Positions 23,835 through 33,054 of a DNA stretch of 64,000 nt are shown piece after piece. The position numbers were made by a program, and so were the translations under genes. Source of the stretch: an uncultured Clostridia bacterium (GTDB lineage Bacteria; Bacillota; Clostridia; Christensenellales; Borkfalkiaceae); contig CAMWMZ010000003.1 of the NCBI GenBank assembly GCA_947175485.1, forward strand, positions 1-64,000, given 5' to 3'. Below the pieces are notes generated by a model. The model was given only the letters and a program-made list of their open reading frames with translations. It did not search any database and was not told the DNA's origin. How positions within the stretch are numbered: position 1 is the stretch's first letter; the number at the start of each line of letters is the position of its first letter.

Positions 23835-26423
23835 ATGAATAAAAACAAAAAAATCGTCATGGCGGCAGTATCTGCCGTAATGGCAGGAACAATGGTTGCC
23901 TCGCTGGCGGCTTGTACGCCGACACCCGAGCGCGAAAAAGCAGATGTATCCGATATGCCTATATCGCTGAAATCGGACGGAACGCTCGATTACAGCAAAT
24001 ATAAGAGGGAAACCCCCGTAACGCTCAATATCGGTATAGGTAACAACAGCGCGGCTACTTCGACCTCGTTCAGAGGGCTCGGAGCGCAGATTACGCTTGC
24101 CGACGGAGTGAGCTACGAGGACGGCAACATGAAGCCCGCGTGGGTTCAGATGGGCAAGGACCTCAACATAACCTGGAACGACGTTTATAACGCGGATTCC
24201 ACGAGCAACAACCTTAAAAACCTTGTTGCCGGCACTAAGGACCACAAGTACGCAGACACGGATATTTTTACAACCGACCTTTCCAAAGCGGTTGAATACG
24301 CGGCGGCGGGAACGGACGTTTTGAACCTTGCGGATTACCTTGATTTAATGCCCAACTTCAAGAATTTCCTTGAAGAAAACCCCATTGTTTACCTTTCTCT
24401 TTTACAGGAAGGAATGGTTACTACCGGCGACAATAAGGGCGACGGAAAAATCCTTTACGTTGCGCCTTACTTCGACGGTAACGACACTATAGAAAGATAT
24501 TGCATAATCCGTCAGGACTGGGCGGATAAAATCCTTAACGGCACGGCGGCGCTTGCGACCGGAGCTAAATTCAACGAGGCTTGTTATGAAAAGGTTGAAA
24601 ACAACAGCCCCGTAAAGCTCACCGCGCCCCAGGCAAGCTCTTACATGGGCACGACCGGAACTCTCAAAATCGAAAGCACGAACAAAGAGGGTACCGGCAA
24701 AGTAAACATCGTTAAAAACTACGGAAACGTATTGACCGAAATCAAAAAGAGCGGTTCGGCTCTGGATACTGCTTATCAGGCAATAGCAAGCAAGGCTTAC
24801 GACGGCGCAAGCGGAAACATCGTAGACATTATGAACGAAGCTCTCAAAGCAAACATGGCGGCGACGGGCGATAAGCTCGCCGAGCTTTTCCGTGCTTACG
24901 TTGACGCGTGCTATCAGACCGAAGCCGGCGCGCAGTATTATGCGGCGGGCGAGCGTTCAAACCTTTTCAACGGATACGACGCATGCTGGGACGTTGACGA
25001 CCTTGTTGCTATGCTCCGTTGCGTAAAGACGAACGCGGCTTCGCTTTTGGACAGCGATTTATCGAACACGATAGACGGTATCGTAGCGCGTGACGGAACT
25101 ATAGACAGAACTCCCGACGTTGTCCGTCTTGCTGCTCAGCTTTACGGCGTACGCGGCGCGGATTCGCGTTATGAATACACTTATATAGATAAAGACGGCA
25201 ATTTGCAGGACGCTCGTAACGATAAAGAATTCTACGAGGCGATGAACAGACTTCATACCCTCAGGGCGGAAGGCCTCGTATCCGATTATTCGGGACTTAA
25301 CGCATATAAATACGCTACCGCGTTTAAATCGGAATCTGAAAAAGGAAAGAAAGACGGACAGGAAGCGTTCATGCTTTACGATTACAACCAGACGCAGACC
25401 CTGAACGGCTTCTTTGCAGAGGATACGGAAAACCTTACGGGACTCGATTTGCCCGACGGTTACAACTTTGCACCCGTAGTAACGCCCGTTTCCAAATGGG
25501 ATGTTGACGGCGACGGCAACCATACTGATATAATGAGATTTACCGAGAGCTGGCGTTCAACCAAGACGAGCGGTATTGCTCTTAACGGCGAGCTTGCTTA
25601 TAACAGAGATAAGCTTATCGCCGCATTGCAGTTTGTAGATTATCTGTATTCCGAGGACGGACAAATCGTATCCACGTTCGGACCCCGCGCAGAGAATGCG
25701 GAAGGAAAGAACGGCTTCTGGTATGATGAAGAGGCTACCGCGGCTGAAATAGCGGCGGGCGCTTACTACACCTATAAGGGCGTTAAATACAGCGGCTTTG
25801 ATTTCAACGGCGCTACCCCCACGATTACGACCAAGCTTTACGACCAGTTCAGAGGCTTGAAGGTTAACGGATATGCGCTTACGGATAAGGATTCCACGAA
25901 GAACGCGGCGCGTTCGTTCACGAACTATGCGCGTATGCTTATCGGTTCCACGCTTCCTATGGGCGTTAAGAGCCAGTCGTTCGAAAACCAGCTTACTTCG
26001 ATAATGGGACAGAACGGAGCTAAAAAGGTAGGCGTAGGCTTAGACCTCGGCACGATTAAAGGCATGTCGCTCGATATCGACGAAAACAACTGGTGGTACA
26101 CCTGCGTTCCCACCGGTATGCCTATAGAATCCTCGATTGTATCGGGAACTATGAACCATTCCAACATGAACCGCTTCAGATATCTCAGCGGTGAAAAGGC
26201 AAGCGATTCCAAGAATATTTACAGCATATTCACGCACGTAATTCTCTTTGGAACGAGCGGAACCTACAACCAGCAGGACCAGAGCTACACAGTTACTTCT
26301 ATAGACGCTCTCCTTACGGAGATGAAAGACACCTGCCGCGGACAAATCAGAGAAACCGCGATGAACGGCGGCTGGACGACTGCAAAGACTTATTGGGAAA
26401 TTCTTAAACCCGCGAACGGTTAA
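23835..26423 (+). CDS. Large extracellular solute-binding lipoprotein
   Basis: 862 aa. Lipoprotein signal: MNKNKK, a hydrophobic stretch, then SLAAC with Cys27 as lipid anchor. The rest fits a two-lobed sugar-binding protein of the LplA/family 1 kind by position after two permeases, e.g. GKILYVAPYFDGNDTIERYCIIRQDWADKI. It is nearly twice the usual 430-550 aa, so extra domains or large insertions must exist. Ribosome binding site TAGGAGGAAGAG. Probably captures long pectin fragments at the cell surface. Assignment rests on lipobox plus operon position more than on domain motifs. Confidence 0.85.
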   Translation: MNKNKKIVMAAVSAVMAGTMVASLAACTPTPEREKADVSDMPISLKSDGTLDYSKYKRETPVTLNIGIGNNSAATSTSFRGLGAQITLADGVSYEDGNMKPAWVQMGKDLNITWNDVYNADSTSNNLKNLVAGTKDHKYADTDIFTTDLSKAVEYAAAGTDVLNLADYLDLMPNFKNFLEENPIVYLSLLQEGMVTTGDNKGDGKILYVAPYFDGNDTIERYCIIRQDWADKILNGTAALATGAKFNEACYEKVENNSPVKLTAPQASSYMGTTGTLKIESTNKEGTGKVNIVKNYGNVLTEIKKSGSALDTAYQAIASKAYDGASGNIVDIMNEALKANMAATGDKLAELFRAYVDACYQTEAGAQYYAAGERSNLFNGYDACWDVDDLVAMLRCVKTNAASLLDSDLSNTIDGIVARDGTIDRTPDVVRLAAQLYGVRGADSRYEYTYIDKDGNLQDARNDKEFYEAMNRLHTLRAEGLVSDYSGLNAYKYATAFKSESEKGKKDGQEAFMLYDYNQTQTLNGFFAEDTENLTGLDLPDGYNFAPVVTPVSKWDVDGDGNHTDIMRFTESWRSTKTSGIALNGELAYNRDKLIAALQFVDYLYSEDGQIVSTFGPRAENAEGKNGFWYDEEATAAEIAAGAYYTYKGVKYSGFDFNGATPTITTKLYDQFRGLKVNGYALTDKDSTKNAARSFTNYARMLIGSTLPMGVKSQSFENQLTSIMGQNGAKKVGVGLDLGTIKGMSLDIDENNWWYTCVPTGMPIESSIVSGTMNHSNMNRFRYLSGEKASDSKNIYSIFTHVILFGTSGTYNQQDQSYTVTSIDALLTEMKDTCRGQIRETAMNGGWTTAKTYWEILKPANG

Positions 26424-26458
26424 GATTTAACCGGCATACACTTTTGAAGTTTGAAAGG

Positions 26459-26489
26459 CTTTCCCCCGCGCCCGAGGCGTGGGGGAAAG
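26459..26489 (+). terminator. Hairpin after the binding-protein gene (attenuator)
   Basis: CTTTCCCCC...GGGGGAAAG with an inner GC-rich pair, followed by only a short T-rich stretch. Probably a partial terminator letting some transcription into the downstream membrane genes. Confidence 0.6.
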
Positions 26490-26514
26490 ATAAAGCTTTT
26501 TCGGAGACAGAAGC

Positions 26515-27144
26515 ATGAAAGCTCAGATGAGATTCCAGAAATATATATGCCTTGCGATGCTGATAGCAGGCGCGCTGGGGCTGTTATATGCTTTCTTTTA
26601 CAGTTCGGGTGCGGTTGCCGACCTCGGACAGAATTTAATCCCCCGCGCGGGTAAAAAGGTTTCAGCCTTTACAGCCGCGAGCGGCAAATACGACGCGGAG
26701 CTTTATAACGAGATAAGCTCGTTCAATAACGTTCTGATGATTTGCGGCATAGTTATGATTTTGCTTGCGGTGGGACTTTACATAACCTCTTGCAATAAGA
26801 GAAGAAATTATTATATATCCAACTATGTAGCTACCGGCATATGTGCGGGAGGAAATATCGTTCTTTCTCTTGTGCTTATGATAATGAATGCGATATACCG
26901 TGGAAAATTCTTAAACGTGGATTTTACGGCGTGGAAAGCGCGTTACGATTATCTTGTATCGCAGGATTCGGCGGCTTTTTATTCGGATTCGACCGTTTGG
27001 TTTGACGTCGGTTTTGCGGTTTACGCCGTTATAATCATAGCGTCGGCGGTGCTTATTTTAAATTTAATATGGAAAATTAAACTTATGCAGGGAGAAAAGA
27101 AGCTCCTTGAAAGTTCTCGTATGTTGGGAGGGGAGACGGTATGA
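26515..27144 (+). CDS. Four-helix membrane protein in ABC operon, unknown function
   Basis: 209 aa, about four hydrophobic segments (ICLAMLIAGALGLLYAFFY; NVLMICGIVMILLAVGLYI; GICAGGNIVLSLVLMIMNAI; VGFAVYAVIIIASAVLILNLI) and a basic C-terminal tail. No known family recognised. Ribosome binding site CGGAGACAGAAGC. Overlaps the next gene by 4 nt, showing tight co-translation. One of four such proteins around the ABC ATPase gene; a structural or regulatory subunit of the importer is possible but unproven. Confidence 0.7.
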   Translation: MKAQMRFQKYICLAMLIAGALGLLYAFFYSSGAVADLGQNLIPRAGKKVSAFTAASGKYDAELYNEISSFNNVLMICGIVMILLAVGLYITSCNKRRNYYISNYVATGICAGGNIVLSLVLMIMNAIYRGKFLNVDFTAWKARYDYLVSQDSAAFYSDSTVWFDVGFAVYAVIIIASAVLILNLIWKIKLMQGEKKLLESSRMLGGETV

Positions 27145-27692
27145 AACAGACTAAAAACCCCGTAATACAACACGATATAATGCGCTACAAAAAGAATAAG
27201 CTCGGCGCGAACCTTGCTCTTTTGGGATTGGTGTTCGGCTGTGTTTATTTCGTGGTTTTGTATGCGCAGGTAAAAAACGGCGATTATTATTATAACTGGT
27301 CGCTGGCTTTCGACGTAATTTACAACTTGTTCTTTTTGCTGTTTGTATTCTTGTTTTCGGAACAGGTAAAGAACTATGACAGAAAGCTGTTTGTTTTGCA
27401 GATTATTATAGGAGCGTTGCAGATTGCAAGAATATTCTGGCTGCCGCTCGGCGGAATTACCCACACTTATACCGTGGGAGACGCGGAACAGACGGTGATT
27501 ACGGCGGGAACGTTTATAGCGATGACTGTTGCGCTTGCATGCTCGGGCGCGCTGATAATCGCATCTGCGGTAATAGGTTATATCCGCAGTAAGAACGTTG
27601 AAAGGTTCACGAAAGAACTCGAAAACGGGCAAATCAATCTTGACGAAGAGCTCAAAAAAGAGCAGCCCGCGGGAGGTGAAGCAAATGCCTGA
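27141..27692 (+). CDS. Four-helix membrane protein in ABC operon, unknown function
   Basis: 183 aa, about four membrane segments (LGANLALLGLVFGCVYFVVLY; SLAFDVIYNLFFLLFVFLF; LQIIIGALQIARIFWLPL; GTFIAMTVALACSGALIIAS) and an acidic C-terminus. Not recognised. ATG overlaps the upstream gene (ATGA) and its own end overlaps the ABC ATPase start by 8 nt, so the three products are made together. A transporter accessory role is inferred from this coupling. Confidence 0.7.
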   Translation: MKQTKNPVIQHDIMRYKKNKLGANLALLGLVFGCVYFVVLYAQVKNGDYYYNWSLAFDVIYNLFFLLFVFLFSEQVKNYDRKLFVLQIIIGALQIARIFWLPLGGITHTYTVGDAEQTVITAGTFIAMTVALACSGALIIASAVIGYIRSKNVERFTKELENGQINLDEELKKEQPAGGEANA

Positions 27693-28764
27693 AGTAAATT
27701 TACAGCATATCGATAAAATTTATGACGGCGGCGTTCAGGCGGTTTACGATTTCAATTTGGACGTTGCCGACGGCGAATTTATCGTTTTGGTAGGACCTTC
27801 GGGTTGCGGCAAATCCACCACGCTTAGAATGGTTGCGGGGCTCGAGGACATAACCAACGGAAAGCTTTTGATAGACGGAAAGGATTGCACGAGGCTTCCG
27901 CCCAAGGACAGAGATATAGCTATGGTTTTCCAGAACTATGCGCTTTACGGGCATATGACTATTTATGAAAACATGGCGTTTTCGCTGACCTTGCGCAAGG
28001 AAAACAAAGAGGTCATTCACAGAAAGGTAATGGCCGCGGCGGAAATTTTGGATTTGAAATCCCAGCTGAATAAAAAGCCCAAGCAGCTTTCGGGCGGACA
28101 GCGCCAAAGGGTTGCGATGGGGCGCGCCATAGTGCGTAATCCAAAGGTATTCCTGTTCGACGAGCCGCTTTCAAACCTTGACGCAAAGCTGCGCGGTTCT
28201 ATGAGGCGCGAGATACTTTTGTTACATAAAAAGCTTAACGCGACGATGATGTACGTAACGCACGACCAGACCGAAGCTTTGACTTTGGCGGACAGAATAG
28301 TTTGTATGTCTATGGGGCACGTTCAGCAGATAGGCAAGCCCATCGATTTGTATGAAAGACCTGCGAACACGTTCGTTGCGACATTCATAGGATTGCCGCC
28401 CATGAATATGTTCGAGGGCGAAATAAGAGGCGGCAAATTCGAGAGCGAGCTGTTCAGTTATCCTTTGAACGCAAAGCAGAAGGAAACTTTAAAAGATTAC
28501 GAGGGCAAGGGCGTTATTATGGGCGTCCGTCCCGAAAATATCGTGCGCGGCGGTTCGGTTAAGTTAACCGTAACGAATAACGAAAATCTTGGAATGAACA
28601 CGCTTGTTCACGGAAAGATAGGCGGTAAAAAGATAGTCGTGTGCAAATTTGCCGAATGGTGCGGCTACAAGCCCGACGACGTAATAGATATCGGCTTCGA
28701 CGCGGAAATGACGCACTTCTTCGAGCTGCCCGACGGAGATACGCCGGGTAAGGCGATAAGATAA
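27685..28764 (+). CDS. Sugar ABC transporter ATP-binding protein (MsmX/UgpC type)
   Basis: 360 aa. Walker A GPSGCGKST, Q-loop MVFQNYALYGHMTI, signature LSGGQRQRVAMGRAI, Walker B VFLFDEPLSNLD, H-loop YVTHDQTEAL, then a TOBE-type C-terminus with MGVRPENI. Start at 27685 is set by GGGAGGTGAAGCAA. This copy lies inside the importer operon, flanked by pairs of small membrane proteins; the other copy is at 13712. It is the likely dedicated motor of the permeases at 21704 and 22793. Confidence 0.93.
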   Translation: MPEVNLQHIDKIYDGGVQAVYDFNLDVADGEFIVLVGPSGCGKSTTLRMVAGLEDITNGKLLIDGKDCTRLPPKDRDIAMVFQNYALYGHMTIYENMAFSLTLRKENKEVIHRKVMAAAEILDLKSQLNKKPKQLSGGQRQRVAMGRAIVRNPKVFLFDEPLSNLDAKLRGSMRREILLLHKKLNATMMYVTHDQTEALTLADRIVCMSMGHVQQIGKPIDLYERPANTFVATFIGLPPMNMFEGEIRGGKFESELFSYPLNAKQKETLKDYEGKGVIMGVRPENIVRGGSVKLTVTNNENLGMNTLVHGKIGGKKIVVCKFAEWCGYKPDDVIDIGFDAEMTHFFELPDGDTPGKAIR

Positions 28765-28777
28765 GGGGGGAAGAACT

Positions 28778-29407
28778 ATGGCAGAAAACGAAAACGTATT
28801 GGAGCCTCAGTCTGCGCCCGATAACGGAAAACAGAAGAAAAACGGCAATTTCAAAGCGAAAGCGAAGGAGTGGTTCCGTAAAAAAGCCGTGGCGTTGAAG
28901 CGCGCGCCGCAGAACATTGCGCTGTTGGTTCTTGCGCTGACAACGGTTTATTTCATGCTTGCGCTCTATTCCATATCGCAGGCGGTGGATAAATCCTTTA
29001 ACATAACGACGGCGACGGGAATATGCGTGTTTGTTACTACGCTTTTATCCTTGCTTGTGCTTGTAAGCTTTTTAAACGCGTTCCCTAAGCGCAAAAAGCC
29101 TAATATCTTTTTTATAGTGCTTGTATTTGTTATGATAGGCGCTATGGTTGCTTGCGACGTCGTTTATTATATTCAGATGAACGACTGCCTTGCGGGTATT
29201 TCCAACCCCGCGACGAGCGATATTTATAAGCTTGTAAACGCGGCGCAGCCCTATATGCTTGTGCATATTATTTTGTTGGGCGTTTCGGCGCTTGTATTCG
29301 CGCTGTTGCCTTTGTATAAGAAGCTTATACTTAAAATCAACACGAAGGTTGAGTTGGAATCCGCTGCCGAGAATATGCACGGCGAAATTGATATTCAAGA
29401 GGATTGA
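28778..29407 (+). CDS. Four-helix membrane protein in ABC operon, unknown function
   Basis: 209 aa. N-terminal ~45 residues are hydrophilic and basic (KQKKNGNFKAKAKEWFRKKA), then about four membrane segments (NIALLVLALTTVYFMLALY; ATGICVFVTTLLSLLVLVSF; IFFIVLVFVMIGAMVACDVV; YMLVHIILLGVSALVFALL) and an acidic tail. Not recognised. Ribosome binding site AAGGGGGGAAG. Lies 13 nt after the ATPase gene. Confidence 0.7.
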   Translation: MAENENVLEPQSAPDNGKQKKNGNFKAKAKEWFRKKAVALKRAPQNIALLVLALTTVYFMLALYSISQAVDKSFNITTATGICVFVTTLLSLLVLVSFLNAFPKRKKPNIFFIVLVFVMIGAMVACDVVYYIQMNDCLAGISNPATSDIYKLVNAAQPYMLVHIILLGVSALVFALLPLYKKLILKINTKVELESAAENMHGEIDIQED

Positions 29408-29475
29408 TTTTATTTTAATTTACAGCTAATAACCGGCAAACGCGCTTTGTCGGTTATTTTCCTAAAAGGTAATTT

Positions 29476-30183
29476 ATGGCTAAAAAGAAAACGAATATAC
29501 GCGAAACAACGATAGAAAACTATTACGACCTTAAGGTTGACAAGGTCAACGAGCTTGTAGCCGCGTTAAAAGAAGAAGCGCCGCCCGACAGCAACGATTT
29601 ATCGATGTTTATTTCCGACTGTACGGGCGAGGATTCCCCCGAAAATTACACGAGGACGGGGAAAAAGAAGCAGTTCGACCCTTATAAAATAGATTTTCTC
29701 GGGCGCATACCCGCGTGGATTAAAGCCGTGTTTGTAAAATGGTGGTTTGCGGGAGCTGTGTGCTACTTTATTATGTGGGGGTTGCAGAATTACGTTACCG
29801 ACCCGCTTGATTTGATAGTTTTAACCGGCGTTGTAATGGGGCTTGTTGTCGAAATACTTGTTAATCCGCTTTTGAGATATATGGAGCGGGGGGAAAAGGA
29901 ATACGATAACTATATAATGTTTCCTTTTCCGTTCAAGGCTTATTGGACGTTTTTTACAAACGTGATATACTATGTTTTGGTTATGGCTTGCGTGAACCTG
30001 TGTTATTTCGGCCTGAACGAGCTTATCAACTCGGTAAGCGGCACGCAGGGTATAACGGGCGTGGAGCCGCTTTTGTTCGGCACGTTCTGCGTGGCCGCGG
30101 ATATGGTTTTTATAGGCTTAAAGGATTTGGCGGTATATCTTGTTAAGCGTTCCAAAAAGGAGAAAGCGTTGAAGAATGTTTAA
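29476..30183 (+). CDS. Membrane protein in ABC operon, unknown function
   Basis: 235 aa. About 85 hydrophilic N-terminal residues, then about four hydrophobic segments (WWFAGAVCYFIMWGLQNYV; LDLIVLTGVVMGLVVEILV; VIYYVLVMACVNLCYFGL; FGTFCVAADMVFIGLKDL). Not recognised. Ribosome binding site AAAAGGTAATTT. Its last 8 nt overlap the start of the GH28 gene, so it is translationally linked to a pectin enzyme, supporting a role in the same pathway. Confidence 0.7.
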   Translation: MAKKKTNIRETTIENYYDLKVDKVNELVAALKEEAPPDSNDLSMFISDCTGEDSPENYTRTGKKKQFDPYKIDFLGRIPAWIKAVFVKWWFAGAVCYFIMWGLQNYVTDPLDLIVLTGVVMGLVVEILVNPLLRYMERGEKEYDNYIMFPFPFKAYWTFFTNVIYYVLVMACVNLCYFGLNELINSVSGTQGITGVEPLLFGTFCVAADMVFIGLKDLAVYLVKRSKKEKALKNV

Positions 30184-31717
30184 GAAATTATTTGTATCTT
30201 CTGTTTCCGCCTGCTTCGAGCTGGCGAACAAAAATCCTTATTACAGCCCTAAGCGTTACTTAGTTTATCTTGACGGAAAGCCTTGCGGCGAAGAGCGGGA
30301 AAGCAACGTGTTTTCCGTTTTTAACCTTAAACCGGACACGGTTTACACTGTGACGACCTCTGCGGACAAAAATAAAATTACTTTTAAAACTCTTCCCGAA
30401 ACGGCGGTTGTAAACGTTAAAGCGCTCGGCGCGAAAGCCGACGGAGTTTCCGACGACACGTATTATGTTCAGAAAGCGATAGACAGCTGCCCCGAAGGCG
30501 GGCGGGTGGAGCTTGACGAGGGAACGTATCTTGTGCGACCGATAGTTTTAAAAAGCGGAATTACGGTTGAGATAAAAAAAGGCGCGGTTTTGCTGGGCGA
30601 TACAAGGGAGGAGAGCTATCCTTATATCCCCGCGCGCAGATATAAAGGCGGAAAAGAAGAAATTTTAGCGAGCTGGGAGGGAGAGCCTTTCGACTGCCAC
30701 CAATCGTTTATTTCCGCATACGGGCAGAAGAATATAAAAATTATAGGCGAAGGAACGATAAACGGCAACGCGGATAAATCCACGTGGTGGGCTACGCCGA
30801 AAGGAAGAAGGGTTGCCCGCCCCCGGCTTGTGTTTTTGAACAAGTGCAAAAACGTGGTTTTCCACGGCGTAACGTGCAAAAATTCCGCAAGCTGGAATTT
30901 GCACCCTTTCTTTTCCCAAAACCTTAAATTTTACGGTTTGCAAATACAAAACCCTTACACCGGACCGAATACCGACGGACTTGACCCCGAAAGCTGCGAC
31001 AAGGTGGATATAATAGGCTGCAGGTTCAGCGTAGGCGACGATTGCTGTGCTATTAAAGCGGGAAAGCTTTATATGGGCAAAACCTATAAAACCCCCGCGA
31101 GCAACCATACTTTGCGCAACAATCTTTTTGAAAACGGACACGGAGCTATAGTTTTGGGCAGCGAGATGTCGGGAGGGGTGAAAAATCTTTCCGTTTCCCA
31201 ATGCGTGTTCAGGCATACGGACAGAGGTTTGCGCATAAAAACGCGCCGCGGCAGAGGCAAAGACGGAATAATAGACGGAGTTTTGTTTGAAAACATAAAA
31301 ATGATAAACGTAATAACTCCGCTTGTTATAAATATGTATTATTATTGCGACCCCGACGGACACACGGAATTCGTTTGGTCGCGCGATAAGAGCAACCGCG
31401 TTGACGACGGCACTCCGTATTTGGGGAAATTTTTGTTCCGCGATATAGAGTGTACGGACTGCGAGTGCATGGCGGGGTATTTCGACGGGCTTGTGGAGCA
31501 GCCCATAAAGGAAATTACGCTTGAAAACGTTAGCTTTTCCTTTAAAGAGGACGCAAAGCCCTTTGTGCCCGCAATGCTTGAAAACGTGCGGGAATATTGC
31601 AAAGAAGGTCTTTACGTTGACAACGTGGAAAGTCTTGTTTTGAAAAACGTGACATTTAAAGGCGTTGAAGGCGATAAAATAATAAGGAAAAACTGTGGCT
31701 CAGTCACGGAAAACTAA
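30176..31717 (+). CDS. Polygalacturonase (glycoside hydrolase family 28)
   Basis: 513 aa. About 75 N-terminal residues look like a small beta-sandwich (Fn3-like), followed by the parallel beta-helix: VNVKALGAKADGVSDDT, then the GH28 catalytic signatures NTDGLDPESC, GDDCCAIKAGK (two Asp) and GHGAIVLGSE (His), with RGLRIKTRRGRGG-like RIKT motif. Cleaves galacturonan, probably as an exo-enzyme on oligosaccharides, since no signal peptide is seen and it is likely cytoplasmic. Overlaps the upstream membrane gene and is followed 12 nt later by GH105. Confidence 0.92.
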   Translation: MFKKLFVSSVSACFELANKNPYYSPKRYLVYLDGKPCGEERESNVFSVFNLKPDTVYTVTTSADKNKITFKTLPETAVVNVKALGAKADGVSDDTYYVQKAIDSCPEGGRVELDEGTYLVRPIVLKSGITVEIKKGAVLLGDTREESYPYIPARRYKGGKEEILASWEGEPFDCHQSFISAYGQKNIKIIGEGTINGNADKSTWWATPKGRRVARPRLVFLNKCKNVVFHGVTCKNSASWNLHPFFSQNLKFYGLQIQNPYTGPNTDGLDPESCDKVDIIGCRFSVGDDCCAIKAGKLYMGKTYKTPASNHTLRNNLFENGHGAIVLGSEMSGGVKNLSVSQCVFRHTDRGLRIKTRRGRGKDGIIDGVLFENIKMINVITPLVINMYYYCDPDGHTEFVWSRDKSNRVDDGTPYLGKFLFRDIECTDCECMAGYFDGLVEQPIKEITLENVSFSFKEDAKPFVPAMLENVREYCKEGLYVDNVESLVLKNVTFKGVEGDKIIRKNCGSVTEN

Positions 31718-31729
31718 GAGGATAGATTT

Positions 31730-32869
31730 ATGGATTACACGATTATAGAAAAATACGTAAACCGTCTTATAGACGAAAGCGCGCCCGAAGCCCCGATATG
31801 GAATATCGAGAACATAAAGCACGGCAAGCCCGCCGCGTGGAATTATATCGACGGCTGTATGATGACGTCGCTTTACGAGATTTACAAGCAGTCCGGCGAC
31901 AAGAAATATCTTCGATTTATAGACAAATTCATAGATTATTACATAGACGAATACGGAAATATATTAGGTTATGACAGGGAAACCTATAACCTTGACAATA
32001 TCAATGAAGGCAGGGTGCTTTTCGATTTATATCAAGAAACAGGCAAGCAAAAGTATAAGCTTGCGATAGAAAAGCTATATCACCAGATAGAAAAACAGCC
32101 CAGAACGGCTTCGGGCAACTTCTGGCATAAACAGATTTACCCCAATCAGGTTTGGCTGGACGGACTTTATATGGCGCAGGTGTTTTATACCCGCTATGAA
32201 ACGGAGTTTAACCGCGGAGCGAATTATTATGACGTTGTAAGGCAATTCAGAAACGTATATGAAAATATGTACGACAAGAATAAAAAGCTTTATTACCACG
32301 GTTGGGACGCATCTAAGGAAGCGTTTTGGAGCAATCCCGAAACTGGGCTTTCAAAGAGCTTTTGGCTGCGCGCGATAGGCTGGTATACCGTCGGGCTTGT
32401 TGATACGATAAGTTATATGGATACGAGCTTCCCTAATCTGAAGGCGGAGCTTATAACGATTTTCAGAAAGACCGTAGAGGGCTTGGAGCAGTATATAGAC
32501 CCCGAAAAGAAAATGTTCTGGCAGGTTGTAGACCAGAGAGGAAGAGAGGGCAATTACGTTGAGACTTCCGGCAGCGCTATGATTGCTTATGCTATGATGA
32601 AGGGCGCGCGTTTGGGATATACCGACAAGAGGTTTGCGACCGTGGGAGAAGAGGTTTTCAACGGTATTTGCAAGCAATACCTGACCGAAACCGACGGAAA
32701 GCTTAACCTTGGCGGAATTTGCCTTATGGCGGGGCTTGGACCCGAAACGAACGTTAAGCGCGACGGAACTTATGAATATTATATTTCCGAGCCGGTTGTT
32801 GAAAACGACGCAAAGGGCACGGGCCCGTTTGTGATGGCTTATACCGAAATAAAAAGGCTTAAAAAATAA
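31730..32869 (+). CDS. Unsaturated rhamnogalacturonyl/galacturonyl hydrolase (GH105, YteR-like)
   Basis: 379 aa (alpha/alpha)6-barrel. Recognisable pieces: AAWNYIDGCMMTSLYEIYKQ, QIYPNQVWLDGLYMAQVFY (catalytic Asp in WLDG), GLSKSFWLRAIGWYTVGLVD, ETSGSAMIAYAMMKGARLGY and a terminal GTGPFVMAYTE. Removes the unsaturated uronic acid left by lyases; the product feeds KduI and KduD. No signal peptide, so cytoplasmic. Last gene of the island, ended by a strong hairpin. Confidence 0.92.
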   Translation: MDYTIIEKYVNRLIDESAPEAPIWNIENIKHGKPAAWNYIDGCMMTSLYEIYKQSGDKKYLRFIDKFIDYYIDEYGNILGYDRETYNLDNINEGRVLFDLYQETGKQKYKLAIEKLYHQIEKQPRTASGNFWHKQIYPNQVWLDGLYMAQVFYTRYETEFNRGANYYDVVRQFRNVYENMYDKNKKLYYHGWDASKEAFWSNPETGLSKSFWLRAIGWYTVGLVDTISYMDTSFPNLKAELITIFRKTVEGLEQYIDPEKKMFWQVVDQRGREGNYVETSGSAMIAYAMMKGARLGYTDKRFATVGEEVFNGICKQYLTETDGKLNLGGICLMAGLGPETNVKRDGTYEYYISEPVVENDAKGTGPFVMAYTEIKRLKK

Positions 32870-32888
32870 ATAAAACGCAAAAAAATAT

Positions 32889-32919
32889 CCCCCCGCGCCA
32901 AAGGCGCGGGGGGATTTTA
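32889..32919 (+). terminator. Terminator closing the pectin island
   Basis: CCCCCCGCGCC (32889-32899) pairs with GGCGCGGGGGG (32903-32913), 3-nt loop, followed by ATTTTAG. Confidence 0.85.
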
Positions 32920-33054
32920 GTTTGTTGTATAAGTTTGCCCGACGGAAAATGGGTTGGTCGGGTTTTTCGTTTGGTTTATTATGTATGGGTGAAGTTCGAT
33001 ATTTGCCCGACGTGAAATGCTTTGATTTTGTTAAGTTAATTATGTTTGCGGAGA

